NCBI RefSeq assembly: GCF_002741945.1
Contig: NZ_MDVN01000024.1
Coordinates: forward strand, 434,001-498,000
Length of the DNA: 64,000 bases
Direction: 5' to 3'
Origin: Gaetbulibacter sp. 4G1
Lineage (GTDB): Bacteria; Bacteroidota; Bacteroidia; Flavobacteriales; Flavobacteriaceae
Part shown: piece after piece, positions 59,576 through 64,000 of the stretch
Layout: each line of letters begins with the position of its first letter
Position numbering within the stretch: the first letter of the stretch is position 1
Notes under the pieces: generated by a model
The model's database searches: none
What the model was told of the DNA's origin: nothing
The model's input: the letters and a program-made list of their open reading frames with translations, nothing else
Translations under genes and position numbers: made by a program

Positions 59576-60622
59576 TTAATTGTTTTTTAATGGAATTTTT
59601 AAATAAGTAGAATAAGTATTATTAGACTCTTTGTGATTAAGTGTATAATTATCATTAAATAATAATTGTAATCGTTTATTTAAATTTTCTCTTCCAATGC
59701 CTGTGCTACTATAGTTCTTTACGTTAGAAATTTTATTTTTCGTCATTAATTCTAGGCTATTGTCATTAATTTTTATAGATATTTCTGCTGGAATAGATGA
59801 ATCATTTGTAATACCGTGTTTAAAAATATTCTCTATAAAATGAATAAGAATTAAAGATGGTATTTCTTGCTGTTTAATATCTCCGTTAATAGAAAAATTT
59901 AAGAATAAGTTATTTTCAAAACGTTTTTTATAAAAATAAACATAGTCCTCTATAAATTTTAACTCCTTTTTTAATGGCATAAAATCTTTTTGAGCATCAT
60001 AGGTAAGGTATCTTAAAAGTTCAGACAATTTGTGAATTCCTTTTGCTGTTTCTGGTTGTTTATCAGCTAATTCTGAATAAAACACATTTAAGGTGTTAAA
60101 TAGAAAATGGGGCTCTAATTGCGTTTTCAAAGCATCTAATTTCGCTTTTTGTTGCTCCAATTGCAACTGGTGTATTGTTGAATTACTTTTTAAATACATA
60201 AATAGAAAATACATAAACGTACTAAACAAAATAGCTTTTAAGGCATAATAAGAGTTATCAAAAATATAAAACCAAAATACTCTTGTTCTATCTGAATAAT
60301 TATGAAATCCGCCAATTGAATACACTAATATTTCTTCAAAAAAATAACGAACTCCTGCAAATATGAAAAAAAGTGAAATTTGTCCTAAAATAAAAAGCAA
60401 CACATTCTTCTTAGGTAATGTATTAGGGCAAATTATTTTATAATTAATTGCATACACACAAAAAAATGCAATATTAAATGTAAACAAATATATTATGCCT
60501 AAAGGGAAAAGTCTTTCGTAAAGCTTTTCAGGCCCCATTCTAATATAACTATCAAACAGGTTCATCCCTATAATAATAACCCCAAGGAGAAAATGATATT
60601 TAAAAGTACGTTTTAATCTCAT
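59576..60622 (-). CDS. LytS-like sensor histidine kinase (HisKA_7TM/His_kinase type)
   Basis: The 348-residue protein has four hydrophobic N-terminal segments (about 10-150) and a cytoplasmic His_kinase domain. The phosphoacceptor His is in QLEPHFLFNTLNVFYSEL, the N-box in LILIHFIENIFKHGI and the G-box in STGIGRENLNKRLQLLF. It pairs with the LytTR regulator 2 bases downstream. No extracellular ligand domain is visible; the signal is probably sensed in the membrane. The 209-base region to the divergent gene holds two ATGTAACGwTTA motifs. Confidence 0.92.
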   Translation of the reverse strand: MRLKRTFKYHFLLGVIIIGMNLFDSYIRMGPEKLYERLFPLGIIYLFTFNIAFFCVYAINYKIICPNTLPKKNVLLFILGQISLFFIFAGVRYFFEEILVYSIGGFHNYSDRTRVFWFYIFDNSYYALKAILFSTFMYFLFMYLKSNSTIHQLQLEQQKAKLDALKTQLEPHFLFNTLNVFYSELADKQPETAKGIHKLSELLRYLTYDAQKDFMPLKKELKFIEDYVYFYKKRFENNLFLNFSINGDIKQQEIPSLILIHFIENIFKHGITNDSSIPAEISIKINDNSLELMTKNKISNVKNYSSTGIGRENLNKRLQLLFNDNYTLNHKESNNTYSTYLKIPLKNN

Positions 60623-60831
60623 ACATCAAATGTAACGATTAATCTCAATCTCCTTTTCGTTTTAATTTATCACTAAGCTTTTTTAGGACAAACAGGTTAA
60701 AACACAAAACGAAACAAATGATGTAACGTTTAGCATGGTTAATACAATAAAAATAGGCTTATATGGAATTTTAATTTAAGCGTGAATATGTATAAGTATT
60801 TTCGAAGTGTAAATTAAAAAAACATTTTTCT
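60623..60831. promoter_or_regulatory. Divergent promoter region of the two-component system
   Basis: The 209-base region carries ATGTAACGATTA (60630-60641) and ATGTAACGTTTA (60721-60732) in the same orientation, 91 bases apart. A variant -7 box TATTTTCG lies near 60797 for the plus-strand gene. The repeats could be LytTR-type sites, but this is inference. Confidence 0.4.
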
Positions 60832-61710
60832 ATGAAACCTAAAACCATATCATTGCTTACGTTTATATTACTGGCAGTTTCTCTATTTGCTCAAAAAGCA
60901 CAAATAGAAGAGCATTTTAAAAATATTAATTCATCTGATTTACTAATATTAGGATCTTTTCACTTTGCAAACCCACAATTAGATACTTACAAACCAAAAT
61001 ATAGTATAAATATCTTTTCTGAGAAAAAACAACAAGAATTAAACGAACTATTAAGTGTAATTAAAAAATTCGCACCTACAAAAATTGCAGTGGAATGGAA
61101 AGCAAGTAATCAAATAAAACTTGATTCTATATATAATGCCTATCTAAAGGGTGAATTTAAATTAAAATCGAATGAAATTTACCAAATTGCTTTTCAGTTA
61201 GCTAAAATACTTGGGCACAAAAAAATATATGCCGTAGACGCTCCATCAAGGGGTTTTAAAAACAACTTATCTAAAGAAGAATACAAAGAAAAACAAAACA
61301 GCTTTTACATAAAAGCTGGTCAAGAAAAGGTCAATAGAGAAATGCAAATTAATGATACTTATTTTAGTTTATATGAAAAAGGAGATAAACTAAAGACCGA
61401 AATACCACTTATAGACTATTTTAAAATTATGAACGATCCAGATGTAGTTAATCACAACCATGGTCATTATTTAATGGGTGAATTTAAAATGGGTGATGCT
61501 GAGGTAGATGATTACTTCGGTGCAGATAATTCTATATGGTGGTATAGTAGAAACTTAAGAATTTTTCAAAACATTTTAAACATAAATACTCCAGGGAAAG
61601 ACAGAATGTTTCTTTTAATTGGAGCTGGCCATTTATCAATTCTTAATTATTTGGCAAATGCATCTGTAGACTTTAATTTAAAAAGCTTTGAGAGTTTAAT
61701 TAGAGAATAA
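60832..61710 (+). CDS. Secreted DUF5694 protein (TraB/EreA-like fold)
   Basis: The 292-residue protein has a signal peptide (MKPKTISLLTFILLAVSLFAQ). It has DLLILGSFHFANPQLDTYKP near the N-terminus, then FAPTKIAVEWKASNQ, KKIYAVDAPSRG, VVNHNHGHYLMGEF and a C-terminal FLLIGAGHLSILNYL. The histidines in GSFHF and GAGHL resemble the paired active-site residues of the TraB/ChaN/erythromycin-esterase group. The function is unknown. A related secreted gene follows after 33 bases; the LytS gene is divergent. Confidence 0.85.
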   Translation: MKPKTISLLTFILLAVSLFAQKAQIEEHFKNINSSDLLILGSFHFANPQLDTYKPKYSINIFSEKKQQELNELLSVIKKFAPTKIAVEWKASNQIKLDSIYNAYLKGEFKLKSNEIYQIAFQLAKILGHKKIYAVDAPSRGFKNNLSKEEYKEKQNSFYIKAGQEKVNREMQINDTYFSLYEKGDKLKTEIPLIDYFKIMNDPDVVNHNHGHYLMGEFKMGDAEVDDYFGADNSIWWYSRNLRIFQNILNINTPGKDRMFLLIGAGHLSILNYLANASVDFNLKSFESLIRE

Positions 61711-61743
61711 AACAAATACAATAAAAACTTAAAAAACAACAAG

Positions 61744-62943
61744 ATGAAAACTAAAACAATAGTAATAATCTGCTTTGTACTAACCTTAAATAATTTAGTC
61801 GCTCAAAATAACATTATCAAAGACAATTTATTCACAGCAAACAAATTATCATCAGAAAAATTACAGACATTTTTAAAAAGCAAAATTGAAGGCACTCAAT
61901 TTATAATGTTAGGAGAGCAACACGGCATTAAAGAAGTTGGAAAAATTACTAATGAACTATATAATATTGGTGTGGAATACGGATACAACACCCTTTGTAT
62001 AGAAACCGATCCTATTGCTGCAAAAACTATTGAAACCCTTTTTTCAAAATCCAAAAACTCAGAAAAATCATTTAGTGAATTATATCAAAAATATCCTTAT
62101 ACTATTCCTTTTTACAATAATAAAAATGATATAGAATTATTTCAAAATATATCAAATCATAAAGGAAAAATTTGGGGTATTGATCAAGTGTTTATGGTAG
62201 AGTTTAGATTGGTTTTTGATTACATTTTAAATAACAGTTCAAACAAGCAATTAAAAAGGGCTATAAAACCATTATTGATTGAGGCCAAAAACAATTATAA
62301 AATGGCAGTAGAAGACAAAAACTATATGGCTCCATTCATTTTTAAATACTCTGATAAACTCCATCAAAAACTAATAACTCTATGTCATTCAGAAAAAGAA
62401 AAGGATATTCTAAAGAGCTTAAAAGCTACTAAAGAAATTTATCTTTATAACTTCCAAAAACATTATTACTTAAATAATAATGAGAGGGCTAAACTAATGA
62501 AGAATAATTTTCTAAACTACTATAAAGAAGCTACTCTAAATATAAAAGCACCAAAAGTATTGTTTAAGTTAGGGGCTAATCATGTAAAAAAAGGGCTGAA
62601 TAACACTAATGTTTTTGATATTTCAAATACCGTATCAGAATTAGCCTTTATTAATGGTGAGAAATCGTTACATATCCGCGCTACAGGGATTAACGGTTTG
62701 AAAAATATGGGAAATCCATTTGCACCTGTATCAGTAGTTCCTTTTGATAATACAAAAGATTTGCCAAAAGAAATTCTTGAAAACATTGAAGGTTTAAAAG
62801 AGAAATATTTAATAATAAACACGGTTCCTTTAAGATCGATAACTCATAAATTATCAAAAGAAATGGAAACCCTTGTGCTAAAGTATGATATATTAATTTA
62901 CATTAAAGATTGTGAAGCATTAGAAGACCTAGAAACAGATTGA
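61744..62943 (+). CDS. Secreted erythromycin-esterase/ChaN-like protein
   Basis: The 399-residue protein has a signal peptide (about 1-20, VIICFVLTLNNLVAQ). The pattern of the EreA-like fold is seen as FIMLGEQHGIKEVGKITNEL, YNTLCIETDPIAAKTIE, KGKIWGIDQVFM, NNERAKLMKNNFLNYY and VLFKLGANHVKKGL. The conserved Glu-x-His, Glu and His positions are those used by erythromycin esterases and ChaN-like proteins, but it is too divergent to assume drug resistance. It forms a secreted pair with the DUF5694 protein upstream. It is convergent with the QEGLA gene with a 4-base gap. Confidence 0.8.
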   Translation: MKTKTIVIICFVLTLNNLVAQNNIIKDNLFTANKLSSEKLQTFLKSKIEGTQFIMLGEQHGIKEVGKITNELYNIGVEYGYNTLCIETDPIAAKTIETLFSKSKNSEKSFSELYQKYPYTIPFYNNKNDIELFQNISNHKGKIWGIDQVFMVEFRLVFDYILNNSSNKQLKRAIKPLLIEAKNNYKMAVEDKNYMAPFIFKYSDKLHQKLITLCHSEKEKDILKSLKATKEIYLYNFQKHYYLNNNERAKLMKNNFLNYYKEATLNIKAPKVLFKLGANHVKKGLNNTNVFDISNTVSELAFINGEKSLHIRATGINGLKNMGNPFAPVSVVPFDNTKDLPKEILENIEGLKEKYLIINTVPLRSITHKLSKEMETLVLKYDILIYIKDCEALEDLETD

Positions 62944-62947
62944 TTGC

Positions 62948-64000
62948 TTACTTTAAATTTTTAAGAATAAAATCTACAGTTTTATTAGTATTACTATTCT
63001 CTGCATAAGAATCAGTAATATGCTTTGAAGGTACCGCGAAACCTTTTTTAATAAGTGATTGAATAGCATCGGCATACTCTAAGGTTACTTTACCAGTAAG
63101 TAATAAACTTAAGTCTTTACCTTCATGATAATAATCGTAGACTTTTTTTAATCCAGTTAAATACAAATAATCCTTTGTAAACCCACCACCACGGTGCGCT
63201 CTAACTGTAATATAATATGATTCTTCTCGATCCAAATCATATTGATTATGAAGTAATCTAAATGTTCTTGAAAACGAATACCCTTTAGCTAAGCTATCAA
63301 CAGCAATAACGCGATATGCCAATTCTTTTAAACGCGTTACTGTTAAATTATTACTCATATATTCAGCAAAAACAGCCAATCCTTCTTGGGTTTCTTCATT
63401 ATTAGGAAAACCATGAGAAAATATTTTTAAAGGGTGCAACAAACCATTCATTGTCGTTACCATATGCACTCCAATTTCGTGGTTTGTTAATACAGCAATC
63501 TCATTATCTGAGTAGGTATGATTACTGTTTAAAACCAAGGTTTTTACATTATTTAAAACCATAGCTATAGCAGAAAGCTTATCAGAGTGCTTTATAGAGT
63601 ATGTAAAATCGTATTTCTTGGAAAATGTTCGAAAAAAAGCTTCGGCTTCAATGGCGCTATATTTTGATAAAAAAGCATCGTCATTTTTATCCTCGTCATC
63701 AAAATGAAGTATAAACTTAGCGTTTTCAACATCTTGCTCTGTTGGTGTACCAAAACAATGTAAGCTATTATAATAAAATTGTTTACCGCCCCCTATAGTT
63801 TCTATACATTGTATTAAACCAGAATACGTATAAATAATAGTTTCGTAAAAATCTCTTATCTCTTCATCTTCAATAAGTTCCAAAGGCATTGTAAACAATT
63901 CCCTATGCAACTTAAATTTATCAAAATTAATTTCTGGGTATTTAAAAACGGGGTCCTCTAAATATTTTGAAGCGTAAAATTTCTGTTTCTCTTCTTCTAT
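62948..64000 (-). CDS. QEGLA-motif metallopeptidase (DUF1704; flavohemoglobin expression-modulating type), 5' end outside the window
   Basis: The frame is open to base 64000, giving 350 visible residues. The visible part starts IEEEKQKFYASKYLEDPVF, continues YPEINFDKFKLHRELFTMPL and leads to the gluzincin-like core LTNHEIGVHMVTTMNGLLHP with NNEETQEGLAVFAEYMS, the QEGLA motif. Late sequence AHRGGGFTKDYLYLTGLKKVYDY is typical. The family (DUF1704) is related to tyrosine carboxypeptidases of the MATCAP type in eukaryotes; in bacteria the role is unclear. A Leu codon at 63910 is not the start, because conserved sequence extends further upstream. Confidence 0.88.
   Translation of the reverse strand: MEEEKQKFYASKYLEDPVFKYPEINFDKFKLHRELFTMPLELIEDEEIRDFYETIIYTYSGLIQCIETIGGGKQFYYNSLHCFGTPTEQDVENAKFILHFDDEDKNDDAFLSKYSAIEAEAFFRTFSKKYDFTYSIKHSDKLSAIAMVLNNVKTLVLNSNHTYSDNEIAVLTNHEIGVHMVTTMNGLLHPLKIFSHGFPNNEETQEGLAVFAEYMSNNLTVTRLKELAYRVIAVDSLAKGYSFSRTFRLLHNQYDLDREESYYITVRAHRGGGFTKDYLYLTGLKKVYDYYHEGKDLSLLLTGKVTLEYADAIQSLIKKGFAVPSKHITDSYAENSNTNKTVDFILKNLK

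Noticed and set aside
61744-62943. Macrolide resistance gene
   Set aside because: The protein shares only the fold-level pattern of erythromycin esterases; conserved flanking sequence is too divergent to claim drug hydrolysis.

Overview
The window looks like chromosomal DNA of a marine-type member of the Flavobacteriaceae (Bacteroidota). Several things point there: AT-rich DNA with TAA-dominated stops; almost no Shine-Dalgarno sites but many TAnnTTTG (-7) promoter boxes; a type IX secretion (T9SS) C-terminal sorting domain; a SusC-type TonB plug; menaquinone genes; and family-typical proteins (DUF2911, DUF819, QEGLA, OmpA lipoprotein). No rRNA, tRNA, CRISPR array, insertion sequence or prophage was recognised. 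Both edge genes run off the window: the gene at 1-210 and the QEGLA gene at 62948-64000.

Layout. 1-2463: a coiled-coil protein and a truncated neighbour separated by repeats, then two tiny proteins. 2500-4373: ettA with a small membrane protein gene. 4462-6709: a redox-type operon (DoxX, FMN reductase, MarR, pirin) with two look-alike operator sites. 6877-9790: acyl-CoA carboxylase beta subunit and an MFS transporter. 9787-15478: secreted M24 peptidase, a TonB-plug/VWA fusion protein and SppA. 15532-23598: menaquinone genes in two blocks (menE-CPBP protease-menC and menB-menA-unknown-metallo-hydrolase), with a divergent fatty-acid hydroxylase between them. 23653-25937: a secreted C1 peptidase, a pair of 58-residue membrane proteins sharing an LAPTGS tail, and ung. 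26041-30291: a frameshifted SMP-30-like protein, holA, a solo HsdR_N-type nuclease domain, a glycosyltransferase and an OmpA lipoprotein. 30371-32448: a dispersed repeat, then a nitrilase gene of higher GC and an AraC regulator, possibly acquired. 32627-39925: DUF819 transporter, YciO/Sua5, esterase, a duplicated retropepsin-like protein coupled to a three-module CBM48 protein, and UvrD/PcrA.

40078-53381 holds peptidases (M20, M1), a GltB-like FMN enzyme, a patatin, recG, an esterase, a DUF2911 protein and a MutS2 without Smr domain. 53382-58419 holds a BspA-type leucine-rich-repeat protein with T9SS sorting domain, downstream of a lipoprotein of the cholesterol-dependent-cytolysin superfamily, which is divergent from a TPR-membrane-HTH regulator. 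58440-64000 has a DCC-family protein with an apparently leaderless promoter, a LytS/LytR-type two-component system, two secreted proteins of the EreA/ChaN-like fold group, and a QEGLA-motif metallopeptidase.

The most novel-looking items are the LAPTGS small-protein pair, the cytolysin-like lipoprotein with a non-standard C-terminal domain, the retropepsin/CBM48 gene pair, the structured dispersed repeat, and the matched TTTCCwwGGAA sites in the MarR operon. All assignments come from reading the sequence and remembered family motifs; no database search was run.
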